Position numbers and translations under genes: made by a program
Origin: Lachnospiraceae bacterium
GTDB taxonomy: Bacteria > Bacillota > Clostridia > Lachnospirales > Lachnospiraceae
Assembly (NCBI GenBank): GCA_022796795.1
Contig: JAAWJI010000021.1
Location: 1-64,000, forward strand
Length of the DNA stretch: 64,000 nucleotides
Reading direction: 5' to 3'
Shown: piece by piece, positions 36,216-44,600 of the stretch
How the letters are laid out: every line of letters starts with the position of its first letter
How positions within the stretch are numbered: the stretch's first letter is position 1
The notes under the pieces: generated by a model
Database searches by the model: none
Seen by the model: the letters and a program-made list of their open reading frames with translations, nothing else
What the model was told of the DNA's origin: nothing

Positions 36216-36244
36216 AATGTACCATAGAGAGACAGGTTATTCAA
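36216..36244 (-). promoter_or_regulatory. Promoter of the kinase-led operon
   Basis: Minus strand -35 TTGAAT, 17-bp spacer, -10 TACATT, about 95 bp before the kinase start. The remaining gap to 36411 holds a TATAATAT at about 36320 that could serve the divergent peptidase gene. Confidence 0.5.
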
Positions 36245-36411
36245 GAATAATCTTTTCAGTTATGCCCAGTTGCGAAAAATTTCCATAGAAAACCCCCTTC
36301 CCAATCTCTCTTTCTTCCTATATAATATAGCAATAACACAACGGGGCTGTCTTTGTGTAATCATCCCCATGGATAAGATACTATACATTTCTTTATGGAG
36401 CCTGATTTTTC

Positions 36412-37317
36412 ATGGATATTCAAAAAAGTAATATAAAACGAAAAACAAAAGATCCATCCCGGCTTCTGATTCCGGCAATTCTGGCCTGTGCAGTGGTTCT
36501 GCTGGCCTGCCTATATATTGCCTTTGAGCCTTTTACTCTGGATGATATCCGCCGGGGTGCAAAAAGTGCCGGCGTTAAGGCAAAGGAACAATTCACTTCG
36601 CTGAAAGAGGACCTTATCTTCCGCGCTTCTTCCTCCAAGTCTTCTCTGCAAACCATAGACGCCGCCCAGTATCTGTCTGAATTCCAGTCAGACCCCACAC
36701 CCTATATTTCCATGAAGAGGGAACAGGGCAGTGTGGAATCTCTGCGCTCTGAGGATGAGGAGACCTTTGACCAGACCTATCTGTTTATGCTGGATACTTC
36801 CCTGGGTCCCATGATTTACTTTCACCAGGGCGACAGCCGTTGGGGAGATTTTCTATATGGGGGACAGGATCCTCTGAAAAAATATGGCTGCGGTCCCACT
36901 GCGGTTGCCATGGTCATCAACAGCTTTAGTCAAAATCCGGTAAGTCCTGCAGACCTGGCTCAATGGTCTGCGGAAAATGGATATTATGCTCTCCATGGAG
37001 GCTCCTATCACAGCCTGGTTCCGGACTCTCTGGAGGCCTACGGCCTTTCTGTGGAGAGCGTCACCAATCGTACTCCAGAATATGTGGCAGAGCTTTTGGA
37101 TTCGGGCCATATTTTGGTGGCTCTGATGGGTCAGGGAACCTTTACGAAAAAAGGGCATTTTGTTCTGATTACCAAATTGCTGGAAAACGGCAATGTATCC
37201 ATTGCCGATCCTGCAAACTATGAAAACTGCACCATGGAATGGGATCTGGAGCTTTTGCTCTCTGAGCTTAAGAGAAGCTATGATCATGGCGGTCCTTTAT
37301 GGGCCGTAAAGCCTTGA
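36412..37317 (+). CDS. Membrane-anchored C39-type cysteine peptidase
   Basis: 301 residues: an N-terminal membrane anchor (about 18-38), a linker, then a papain-like C39_2 domain. Catalytic Cys160 in KKYGCGPTAVAMV, His249 in KKGHFVLI, and Asp266 in IADPANY complete the triad. Preceded by YFHQGDSRWGDFLYGG, the usual family opening. The catalytic part faces outside, so the target is a cell-wall or secreted peptide. Single gene; no bacteriocin transporter fused or nearby. Confidence 0.88.
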   Translation: MDIQKSNIKRKTKDPSRLLIPAILACAVVLLACLYIAFEPFTLDDIRRGAKSAGVKAKEQFTSLKEDLIFRASSSKSSLQTIDAAQYLSEFQSDPTPYISMKREQGSVESLRSEDEETFDQTYLFMLDTSLGPMIYFHQGDSRWGDFLYGGQDPLKKYGCGPTAVAMVINSFSQNPVSPADLAQWSAENGYYALHGGSYHSLVPDSLEAYGLSVESVTNRTPEYVAELLDSGHILVALMGQGTFTKKGHFVLITKLLENGNVSIADPANYENCTMEWDLELLLSELKRSYDHGGPLWAVKP

Positions 37318-37332
37318 ATCCACTTTTTCCAC

Positions 37333-37382
37333 AAAAAACAGGGGACATTCTGTACTCTCACAGAACATCTCCTGTTTTTTTA
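37333..37382. terminator. Bidirectional terminator between peptidase and FliD-like gene
   Basis: AAAAAACAGG...ATTCTGT / ACAGAAC...CCTGTTTTTTT long interrupted stem with T-runs on both strands. Confidence 0.85.
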
Positions 37383-37398
37383 ATATCTTTTCCAGCTT

Positions 37399-38331
37399 TT
37401 ATCCCATGGTGTTCAAAAGCATCCCCACCGCATAATAGTTGGTAAGATTGTAAACTCCACTCCTTGCAAAGCTTGCAAAGGATGAAAATGAATCCGACAT
37501 TCCCGACTTACTGGACGCTGCCTTTGATGCGCTGGTGCTGCTGCTGGTTTTGGAGTCGCTTTCTGTTTTGCTGCTTTCTGTACCCAGAATCTTCTCCACC
37601 GGTGAGTCCAAAATCGAGGTAGCCCTTCTGCCCACGCGATCCGCCATGCCGTATTGGCCGCCTACTACTTCCTTCACCAGACCATAGCCCTGCTCCAGAG
37701 TTTCCTTCAGCTTATCCTCATCCACGGACAGATATCCGTCTTTGTCTTTGCTCAGACCGATGGTCTGAAGCGCCTTATCTGTGGTAACTCCGCGTTTGAA
37801 GCCTGCCAGGTCCTCAGCTGCAGTGGCCGTTGCACCGTTATTATTCTTCAGGAACGAGAGCGTATTGTTGTACTCCTTTGCAAACGTCTCGATTGCAGAA
37901 ACGATGTTTCCAAAAGCCTTTTCCACATCCTCCTGAGTCTTTTTGATTGCCTCTGCGTTTCCATCCTGAGCTGCCTTGTCTGCCGCTGCCAGCGCTTTCT
38001 CATACTTTGCGAAGACATTGTCCTCGTTGTCCATGCGAAGCGCATAGGAAGCGTCCTCCAGATCTTCCAGAGCCGACTGATATCCTCTCAGATACCCTGC
38101 TCCACTGGATACTGTGTTTGAGCCGGAGGGTTTATAGCTGTTGCTGGTACTGGAGGTACTGGACGTGTCCTTGTCCTTATCCTTTATCCCAAGCTGCTCC
38201 TTCAGTTCATCTGCCTTGTTGTTGGCATCATTGACCCATGAGTCATACTCATTGCCGCTGTTAAAGCCCGTATTATAATCAAAACCATAATTATAATTCG
38301 AACCCACGCCGCCGATTCCGCCTGTTGCCAT
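37399..38331 (-). CDS. FliD-C-terminus-like protein (flagellar-region hypothetical)
   Basis: 310 residues from ATG 38331 (AAAGGAGG site); the longer frame lacks support. Starts with a Gly/Tyr/Asn-rich stretch (ATGGIGGVGSNYNYGFDYN), a low-complexity Ser/Asp linker, then helices. The segment ETFAKEYNNTLSFLKNN...LQTIGLSKDKDGYLSVDEDKLKETL resembles the C-terminal coiled region of FliD caps, where a filament-cap helix pair is followed by an IGI...DG-LS-DE motif. It lacks FliD's N-terminal D0/D1 region. Possible secreted hook/filament-associated protein; the family is not recognised with certainty. Confidence 0.6.
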   Translation of the reverse strand: MATGGIGGVGSNYNYGFDYNTGFNSGNEYDSWVNDANNKADELKEQLGIKDKDKDTSSTSSTSNSYKPSGSNTVSSGAGYLRGYQSALEDLEDASYALRMDNEDNVFAKYEKALAAADKAAQDGNAEAIKKTQEDVEKAFGNIVSAIETFAKEYNNTLSFLKNNNGATATAAEDLAGFKRGVTTDKALQTIGLSKDKDGYLSVDEDKLKETLEQGYGLVKEVVGGQYGMADRVGRRATSILDSPVEKILGTESSKTESDSKTSSSTSASKAASSKSGMSDSFSSFASFARSGVYNLTNYYAVGMLLNTMG

Positions 38332-38511
38332 ATGTTTTTCCTCCTTTCTGGCATATATACCTTCTTGGACAAATATTCTCTGCCCTTCGTTGTAAAAGGA
38401 TTGCTCCTTATGCAACCTTCATTCTATACAGGATTTAAGAAATCATTCTGCGCAGAATCCTGCGCTTCTTTTCATATTAGTATATCGCCCTTTTTTTATA
38501 AATGATAACAA

Positions 38512-38560
38512 AAAAAAGCGGAGAAACTTTCTTAATTTTCCAGTTTCTCCGCTTTTCTTT
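38512..38560 (-). terminator. Terminator of the flagellar-region operon
   Basis: AAAAAAGCGGAGAAACT / AGTTTCTCCGCTTTTCTTTTT 11-bp core stem with T-runs on either side, just past the glycosyltransferase stop. Confidence 0.85.
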
Positions 38561-38598
38561 TTATGTCTTCCCTGCTGCTCTGGCTCCCCATTCCCTGT

Positions 38599-39669
38599 CT
38601 AGCCTCTCAGCCTCTCCTTTGCGGGAGCGTAACCCTGGGCCGCCGCCATGCGATAATATTTCAATGCCAGCTCCTGCTGCCCGGACACCTCATACCAGGC
38701 TCCCAGATTGTAGGCTGCCTTAAAGGATCCGGTACCCACCACGCCTCCCAGCTCCGGATGCTCCCCAAGCTGCAGACATTTCTGATAACAACGCTCAATA
38801 TCGGGCAAAAGATTGATGTACCTGGCTACATCGGAAAGCACTCTCTTCATATAAAAAAGTCCGCACACAAAACAAAAGTCAGACCAACCTCCCAGACTCG
38901 CTTCCTCTTTTTCAATCACTGCCGCCGCCTCATCCAGACAATCCCCGGCGCCCAATTCCAGCAGAGTGTACAGATACAGCACCACACCGCCAGGCCGGTA
39001 GGCCTCTCTTTTCCCTGCCAGCTGGTAAAAACTGCGAAAGTGGGGAAGGCTCTCATCCAAACGTTTCAGGTTTCGCAGAGTATACGCAAGCTGGAACTGA
39101 TAGTATGCATCCTCCGGCGTCTCCTTTACAGCCTCCTGAAGATAGGGAAGATTCCTCTCCCCCTTGTCCGCATACAGATATCCGTCGTGCTCCACCTCTA
39201 AAGGCACCTGGTAACAGGCATATTCTCCCCCGGGCTGCTCATGAATCTTCCCCGTATACCTAACCCCCCGGGGGAGCAGCCGGGGAAGCACGGAAGTACT
39301 GGTGCTCACACCCTCCTCATCCCGAAAGGTATCATACCGCAAGATTCCTCCCAGCCATACTCCGGAATGAGCGCTCAAGGCCCGCTCCAGCTTTTCGCGG
39401 CTGCAGGGCTTCAGGTATTCGTCCGCGTCCAACACCAAATTCCAGTCTGCATCAGACTGATCCAGAGCAAAATTCCTGGCTGCAGAAAAATCATTGATCC
39501 AGGGAAAGGAGCGAATCTCTGCTCCCAGATCCCGGGCTATGGCACAGGTCCGGTCCTGAGAACCTGTATCCACCACAATCATCTGGTCCACCAGAGGCTT
39601 TACAGCCTTCAGGCATCGTTTTAGAGAACGTTCCTCATTCTTTACAATCATCACCAGGTTTATCTTCAT
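38599..39669 (-). CDS. Family 2 glycosyltransferase with TPR-like tail
   Basis: 356 residues from ATG 39669 (GTG 39672 also possible), overlapping the PilZ gene stop. GT2 domain (1-~220): KINLVMIVKNEERSL, VDTGSQDRT, INDFSAARNFAL, and the nucleotide/metal motif VLDADEY. The C-terminal part has helical TPR-like repeats (AYYQFQLAYTLRNLKRLDESLPHF, AAYNLGAWYEVSGQQELALKYYRMAAAQGYAPAKERL). Last gene of a flagellar operon, so likely modifies flagellin or another flagellar protein. One of four related enzymes in the window. Confidence 0.88.
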   Translation of the reverse strand: MKINLVMIVKNEERSLKRCLKAVKPLVDQMIVVDTGSQDRTCAIARDLGAEIRSFPWINDFSAARNFALDQSDADWNLVLDADEYLKPCSREKLERALSAHSGVWLGGILRYDTFRDEEGVSTSTSVLPRLLPRGVRYTGKIHEQPGGEYACYQVPLEVEHDGYLYADKGERNLPYLQEAVKETPEDAYYQFQLAYTLRNLKRLDESLPHFRSFYQLAGKREAYRPGGVVLYLYTLLELGAGDCLDEAAAVIEKEEASLGGWSDFCFVCGLFYMKRVLSDVARYINLLPDIERCYQKCLQLGEHPELGGVVGTGSFKAAYNLGAWYEVSGQQELALKYYRMAAAQGYAPAKERLRG

Positions 39670-40313
39670 CACAGCATGTCATCCTCAATATCACTGCGCT
39701 GCTGGCGCTCCAGCTGTTTCTGCATCTGATTCATATATACAAAATTTCGGATATCCGCTTCCACATCCGGCGCTACTCCGATAAACTGGCAGCCATATCC
39801 ATATCCTCCGTAGACCTCCTCCACCCGAAGCACCCGTGCCGTTACCTTTTGGGTCTCTGTTTTAAAACGATACTGAAAGGAAATCCGCTGTCCTTTAGCA
39901 AGGGTCTGTGTGGTGGTCATAAACATCCCGCCTGCACTGATATTATACAGGGTTCCTGTAATAAACCTGCCGTCATCCGCCACAAATTCCTGCACCATTC
40001 GCACCTTTACCCGCAGGTCCTTTTGGCGCTGAACCGCCTCATAAATCTTCAGAATCACACAGTCCGCCATCCAGGGTTCCCCGCTCTCATATGCCCGGGG
40101 ATTTTTCTTCAAATCAATATCGCACAGACAGCGTACCCGTCCCTGCTGCGGATCATAGAAATCCACAATGGTTTTCAGTCTTGCATTGCGCAGCTGTGGA
40201 ATCCCGAAGTAAAGTTTGAGCACATCCTCCTCCACCTCTACCACACGTGCCCTGGCCAACGGTTTTTTATCCGAGCCGTACATCAGACAATTCTCACAAC
40301 TCTTTAATTTCAT
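39669..40313 (-). CDS. PilZ-domain c-di-GMP-binding protein (YcgR-like)
   Basis: 214 residues. N-terminal YcgR-like beta domain (about 1-95) and a PilZ domain with RVKVR (RxxxR, Arg101/Arg105) and NISAGG (NxSxxG, 124-129), both intact. It should bind c-di-GMP and act as a flagellar brake or regulator. Encoded between a lytic transglycosylase and a glycosyltransferase in a flagellar operon, which ties it to motility and to the nearby GGDEF/HD-GYP protein. Confidence 0.92.
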   Translation of the reverse strand: MKLKSCENCLMYGSDKKPLARARVVEVEEDVLKLYFGIPQLRNARLKTIVDFYDPQQGRVRCLCDIDLKKNPRAYESGEPWMADCVILKIYEAVQRQKDLRVKVRMVQEFVADDGRFITGTLYNISAGGMFMTTTQTLAKGQRISFQYRFKTETQKVTARVLRVEEVYGGYGYGCQFIGVAPDVEADIRNFVYMNQMQKQLERQQRSDIEDDML

Positions 40314-40423
40314 GCTGTTGCGCCCCTTTCTGTTACTTTATCATTTCTCTTATATATCTGATCCCCTGCCGCGATTCTGCTCTCAAAAACCATGCACCAG
40401 AGTCTTTTCTTGCTTCGCGCCGG

Positions 40424-41458
40424 CTACAGCATCATATTTCCTACGGATCCGCCTGCATTCATCATCATCTGCAGCCGAAGAAGCTCCACCAGATTATAGT
40501 AGCTCTCCTTATCCATGCTTACCCGATCCGAATCCTCTTCTTCGCCTGATCCGCTTCTCTGGGCCGCCGCACCATACAGCAGGCTCATCATGGCCGCAGA
40601 GGAACCATAGATGGAGGACATGCCATAGAGGCTTCCCAGACCTGTCATGGCCGAGGAGCCACTCATGCCTCCCAGGCCTGCCAGTCCCCAAGTACCGCCA
40701 TAAAGTCCCGCAAGACCGGACATGGAAGCGCTGCTGTCTCCGCCCAGCCCGCCCAGAGCCGAGGAGCCAAAAAGTCCGGACATGGAGGAACCGTAAGAGC
40801 CAAAGAGTCCTCCCAGGCCGGAAGAGCCGTAGTAACCTCCCATATACTGGGAGCCGTACAGGCTGTTCAGGGCTGTGGAGCCATAAAGTCCTCCCAGGCC
40901 TGTCAGAGCCGATATGTCGTATGTACTGGTCGCGGCATTTCCCGCGTTAAGGGGAGATCCGTCCATATAGGAAAGCACCTTTTGCACATAATTCTGTGTC
41001 TCCGCATAGGGGGGAATCCCGCCGTATTTCTCCACGCTTCCAGGGCCTGCATTGTATGCGGCAAGGGCGAGACTCACATCACCGCCGAATTTTTCCAGAT
41101 TTCCTTTCAGATACTTGGCTCCGCCCAAAATATTCTGTCTGGCATCATAGGGGTTTGTGACCCCCAGAGAACTGGCCGTGCCCGGCATCAGCTGCATGAC
41201 CCCGATAGCTCCCGCATGGGAAACCGCGCTGGGATTAAAATTGGACTCTGCCTTTGCCACAGCCTTTAAAAGATCCACAGAGATATCATAAGCCCAGGCT
41301 GCCTCCTCAAACATCTGATCCATGTTTCCCACAGTATTTCCATAGGCGTCTGCCAGGGCCGAGGTAAAACTTCCCTCTGTGTCCTCCTTTGTCTTGTATT
41401 CCTGCTCAATGGGAGCTGTGGTCCCGGAAAGACCAACCGCCAATGTATTCCATTCCAT
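40424..41458 (-). CDS. Lytic transglycosylase with Gly/Ser/Tyr-rich repeat tail
   Basis: 344 residues. SLT domain at about 48-155 with catalytic Glu71 in AKAESNFNP, GVMQLMPGTA, and AAYNAGPG. Residues about 185-290 are a low-complexity array built on GLGGLYGS/GSSALGGL units, then an acidic GEEEDSD patch and a C-terminal helix. No signal peptide is visible, so export may go through the flagellar type III system. It probably opens peptidoglycan for the rod. Same strand and operon as FhlB, FliK-like and PilZ genes. The repeat tail is unusual for this family. Confidence 0.9.
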   Translation of the reverse strand: MEWNTLAVGLSGTTAPIEQEYKTKEDTEGSFTSALADAYGNTVGNMDQMFEEAAWAYDISVDLLKAVAKAESNFNPSAVSHAGAIGVMQLMPGTASSLGVTNPYDARQNILGGAKYLKGNLEKFGGDVSLALAAYNAGPGSVEKYGGIPPYAETQNYVQKVLSYMDGSPLNAGNAATSTYDISALTGLGGLYGSTALNSLYGSQYMGGYYGSSGLGGLFGSYGSSMSGLFGSSALGGLGGDSSASMSGLAGLYGGTWGLAGLGGMSGSSAMTGLGSLYGMSSIYGSSAAMMSLLYGAAAQRSGSGEEEDSDRVSMDKESYYNLVELLRLQMMMNAGGSVGNMML

Positions 41459-41560
41459 TGTTGTTCCTCTCCTATTCCCTTCCTGTCTTCGATTCTGTCT
41501 TTCTGCAACTTCCTATTTTACTCTGCCGCCCTTTTCCGGCAGGCAGAATTTCTTTCGTAA

Positions 41561-41920
41561 TTAGTCCTGGGGCAATCCTTCCATCTCTGGCAAAAGCTCC
41601 AATTCTCCCGGACTTTCTTCCTTTGGCGTCTCCTCTTCCTTGGAACCTGCCTCAGGAATGTATCCCAGAAAGTACAGGTAAATATCCACAATGGCCTGGT
41701 ACAGCTCCATGGGAATCTCCGCCCCCAGCTGCAGCTGTGTCAGAAGGGTAGCCAGAGAATCGTCCTCATATACAGGGACTCCGGCCTCCATAGCCGTCTC
41801 TGTGATCCGCTCCGCCATATATCCCATGCCAGAGGCCACGATCACCGGCGCACCGTTTTTCTCGGGATTGTATTTCAGGGCGACCGCCTTCTGCTTCATT
41901 AATTCATCAAATTCTGACAT
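41561..41920 (-). CDS. FlhB C-terminal-domain homologue (FhlB/YlqH type)
   Basis: A 119-residue cytoplasmic protein equivalent to the switch domain of FlhB without the membrane part: KAVALKYNPEKNGAPVIVASGMGYMAERITETAMEAGVPVYEDDSLATLL. The FlhB autocleavage NPTH is replaced (YNPEKN), so it does not self-cleave. In B. subtilis ylqH sits beside the FliK-like ylqG, as here with the 14-bp overlapping upstream gene. Acidic tail of about 25 residues. Confidence 0.9.
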   Translation of the reverse strand: MSEFDELMKQKAVALKYNPEKNGAPVIVASGMGYMAERITETAMEAGVPVYEDDSLATLLTQLQLGAEIPMELYQAIVDIYLYFLGYIPEAGSKEEETPKEESPGELELLPEMEGLPQD

Positions 41921-43352
41921 TAATCGTCGTCTCCTTCTCCCGTATTTCCGGAAAGACCTCCGTCACCTTCCGATCCCGAACACGTCCAAAGATAGACAGC
42001 TGTCCGCTGCGGATCCCGTTCTTCTTCAGAATATCCGACACGTCTGTCTGGATCTGTTTTCCCTCCTTGACCAGGTGGGTGGGCACAAACAGCTGAATCT
42101 GGGATTCCCGGTCCTGCAAAGTCATGACCAGCTCAAACTTGCCCAGGCTTTGAATGTCAAATTTCAGGAAGAGCTTAATCTTTCTCCCTTCCTCCTCACT
42201 CCTTCTGCGGGCGTCAGGATCTACCCACATCTCCGACACCACGTTATTCCCATCCAGCTGGAAAGGAATTAAAAAATGCAGAAGGGGCATATAAACGCTC
42301 TCATTCATGAGCATGCCGTTCATAATCGTATAAAACTGCTGCACATTCTCCAGTCCCGCCTGGCCGTTGGCTCCCCGCAGCAAAAGCTTTGCCATGCTGT
42401 CCGCAAAGTCCGCCATCTCAGCCCTCTGTCCGGCCGCTGCCTCTGATCCGGATTCCAGCAGCTGTTTCAGCGCTGCCTCCTCTTCCCCGGAAAACATACG
42501 GGCAAACTCCCGATCCTCCAGCATACGCTCAAAGAGCTGAATCAACCGGTCCTCTCCGCCGTTCTCATAGCGGACCGCATGAAAGATCAGCAGCATGGTG
42601 GCATCCCGGACCGCACCGTAGTCATGCATCCGCGATATGTAGGCGGAAAGGAAGGGAATGAGCCTTCCATTTAATACTCCTGTGTTTGCAGCCGTATCGC
42701 CGTTGGCCGCCCCCCAGTTCATACCCTGGACCAGTTCCCGGAATTCCTCCCGGAAGGAACGCAAAAGCAAATGCTCCAGATCCTCCGTAAGGGTGTGCAT
42801 CTGCTGCAAAAGATGCGATCCGGAAGCATAATTATTATATCCCTTCAGAAACGCCATGGCGGAATCCTTCAGACCGTCAGAAGGGTTTTGCATCAAAAGC
42901 GAGCGAAGCTTGTTAAAGAAATCTCCGCTGAACCGGACCTGAAGCTGCTGCTGGCCCTGCAAAAAGCCTAAGAGCTCCTCCGGAGAATCCATCTTCATGG
43001 TCAGGAGGAACTGATCCACCAGAGCGCCGATCTCCGTATTTCCGGCCTCCTTTAAGGCCGACAAATCGGTAAATAAAAGGCGTTCCAGCGCGCCTGCCAG
43101 ATCTCCGTTTTCTCCAAGTCCCTTGATAAACGCGCCGTAATTGCTCTCATAATTGATGACGCTGTACTGGACATCCTCCTGGGCCGTATTTCCGGTCTGC
43201 TCCCCATCCCGTCCGTCCGCGCGCACTACACGGGTGGGATCCACGGGATTGCGGACCCCATTGTCCCCGCTGTATCTGGGATCCGCGGGATTGGGCATAT
43301 TCCGGTTATCCGTATTCAGATTCGGAGTTGTCACCTGTAAAATATTCGCCAT
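41907..43352 (-). CDS. FliK-like flagellar hook-length-type protein (YlqG type)
   Basis: 481 residues. A long helical N-terminal part, then a C-terminal region (about 365-475) with FQLDGNNVVSEMWVDPD, KLFLKFDIQSLGKFELVMTL and QIQLFVPTHLVKEGKQI, which has the layout of the FliK C-terminal domain. Together with the FhlB homologue it mirrors ylqG-ylqH. Possible accessory control of export-specificity switching; the N-terminal domain is not recognised. First gene of the operon running to 38599, with GGGAGG before ATG and a strong promoter. Confidence 0.72.
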   Translation of the reverse strand: MANILQVTTPNLNTDNRNMPNPADPRYSGDNGVRNPVDPTRVVRADGRDGEQTGNTAQEDVQYSVINYESNYGAFIKGLGENGDLAGALERLLFTDLSALKEAGNTEIGALVDQFLLTMKMDSPEELLGFLQGQQQLQVRFSGDFFNKLRSLLMQNPSDGLKDSAMAFLKGYNNYASGSHLLQQMHTLTEDLEHLLLRSFREEFRELVQGMNWGAANGDTAANTGVLNGRLIPFLSAYISRMHDYGAVRDATMLLIFHAVRYENGGEDRLIQLFERMLEDREFARMFSGEEEAALKQLLESGSEAAAGQRAEMADFADSMAKLLLRGANGQAGLENVQQFYTIMNGMLMNESVYMPLLHFLIPFQLDGNNVVSEMWVDPDARRRSEEEGRKIKLFLKFDIQSLGKFELVMTLQDRESQIQLFVPTHLVKEGKQIQTDVSDILKKNGIRSGQLSIFGRVRDRKVTEVFPEIREKETTINVRI

Positions 43353-43410
43353 AAATCCTCCCGAAAAATTTTTTCATAATTAAATCACAATAAAATTAGG
43401 ATACCATAAC

Positions 43411-43439
43411 ATTATACTCCAGGGAGTCTGGAACGGCAA
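43411..43439 (-). promoter_or_regulatory. Promoter of the FliK-like/FhlB/transglycosylase/PilZ operon
   Basis: Minus strand -35 TTGCCG, 17-bp spacer, perfect -10 TATAAT; an inverted repeat CCAG-GGAGT-CTGG lies in the spacer. Sigma-A type, unlike the late genes. Confidence 0.7.
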
Positions 43440-43563
43440 GTATAAGTTCTTCTTTTTTCCTCTCATTTTATTTCCAAAATCTCCTTGTCTTCCCGGAAAT
43501 CACCGGATTATCCATAAAAATTCCGCAAAATTATCCGACTTCACTTATGTGAAAGCAAAAAAT

Positions 43564-43571
43564 GCCGATAA
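43564..43571 (+). promoter_or_regulatory. Sigma-28-type -10 box upstream of flgM
   Basis: Exact GCCGATAA, the flagellar sigma-28 -10, 132 bp before flgM. A matching TAAA -35 at 15 bp is not clear, so the promoter is tentative. The 351-bp gap 43353-43703 otherwise holds the divergent promoter. Confidence 0.45.
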
Positions 43572-43703
43572 TATAACCAAAGATACTCGGGTGCGTTTTT
43601 CGCGCCCCCACAGCTTTAAGGCTATTGAATGATGATAACAGAAAGCCAAAGCAGGCATAAGAACATCCGCCTGCATGTTGAGAGTTGAGAAAGGAGGCTT
43701 TTT

Positions 43704-43997
43704 ATGAATATCAGACTCCAGACCATGAACCCCTCCTACCGTACACCGGTGCCGGCCCAGAGCCGACGCGCCCCTGTATCCGATAAAGCAAAAGGAAATT
43801 ATGATACGGTAACCATCCATGGCGCACAGACCAGCCAGGAAGAAAGTTTTGCACGGGTTCTGGCACGCAGTTCTGCAGCCCAGCTTAGCGACGGCGTACA
43901 GCCGGAGCGAATACAGGAACTGCGCCAGCAGGTCACAAGCGGAACCTACCACCCGGACGCGGACCGGATCGCCGGACGTCTTCTGGGCTTGTGCTGA
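43704..43997 (+). CDS. flgM: Anti-sigma-28 factor FlgM
   Basis: 97 residues: disordered basic N-terminus (RTPVPAQSRRAPVSDKAKGNYDTVTIH) and the C-terminal helices that bind sigma-28 (ERIQELRQQVTSGTYHPDADRIAGRLLG). It holds sigma-28 inactive until the hook is built and FlgM is exported. AAGGAGG before ATG. First gene of flgM-flgN-flgK-flgL. Confidence 0.95.
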   Translation: MNIRLQTMNPSYRTPVPAQSRRAPVSDKAKGNYDTVTIHGAQTSQEESFARVLARSSAAQLSDGVQPERIQELRQQVTSGTYHPDADRIAGRLLGLC

Positions 43998-44028
43998 TCT
44001 TTCACAGAAGGGAGTCCATATACAGCTT

Positions 44029-44508
44029 ATGAGTCAGTCAACACAGGATCCATTTAACAAATACATCTCGGTGATTCGGGATTTAACCTCCGTAGCCTCT
44101 GAGATTTCCCGGGTGGAGGAGATAAAGGCTACGGCCGCCTCTGACCGGCAGCACCATCTCCTGGACGGATGTATCCAGGAGGAGCAGGCGCTTCTTTTAA
44201 AGCTTCGGGGGTTGGAACAGCATCGGATGCAGCAACAAAAGGCTCTGGGCTGGGACACTTTCACTCTCAAGCAGATTTTGAAGGCAGCGTCTCCGGAACA
44301 GCGCATAACCTTAAGCCCCCTCTTTGAGGCTTTGGAGCAGCAGCTGAACCGGCTGGCCCAGGCCCGGGATGCATCAGAGCGAATTCTCGGCGTCCGTCTT
44401 CACGAGATGGAAATTCTGGCCATGCGGCAGCAGGGAAGCTCCTACAACAGCGAGGGGAATGCAAGTCCGGCCGGTGGGAAAGCCCGGATCCGTGATACCT
44501 ATGTTTAA
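44029..44508 (+). CDS. flgN: Flagellar export chaperone FlgN
   Basis: 159 residues from ATG 44029, 31 bp after flgM. All-helical, with the FlgN-type middle EEQALLLKLRGLEQHRMQQQKALGW and a long C-terminal coiled coil. It escorts FlgK and FlgL to the export gate. The longer frame upstream overlaps flgM and is not real. Placement directly before flgK supports the call. Confidence 0.9.
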   Translation: MSQSTQDPFNKYISVIRDLTSVASEISRVEEIKATAASDRQHHLLDGCIQEEQALLLKLRGLEQHRMQQQKALGWDTFTLKQILKAASPEQRITLSPLFEALEQQLNRLAQARDASERILGVRLHEMEILAMRQQGSSYNSEGNASPAGGKARIRDTYV

Positions 44509-44600
44509 TTTGGCAGACATGGTGATTTGCCGTTTTTCGCTGCCTGCGGCAGCATTTTGATCCATAACTAATTTAGATTCAGATTTGGAGGATATACAAT

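Noticed and set aside
38563..39201. 212-residue frame opposite the GT2 gene
   Set aside because: No ribosome site or motif; opposite a convincing glycosyltransferase.
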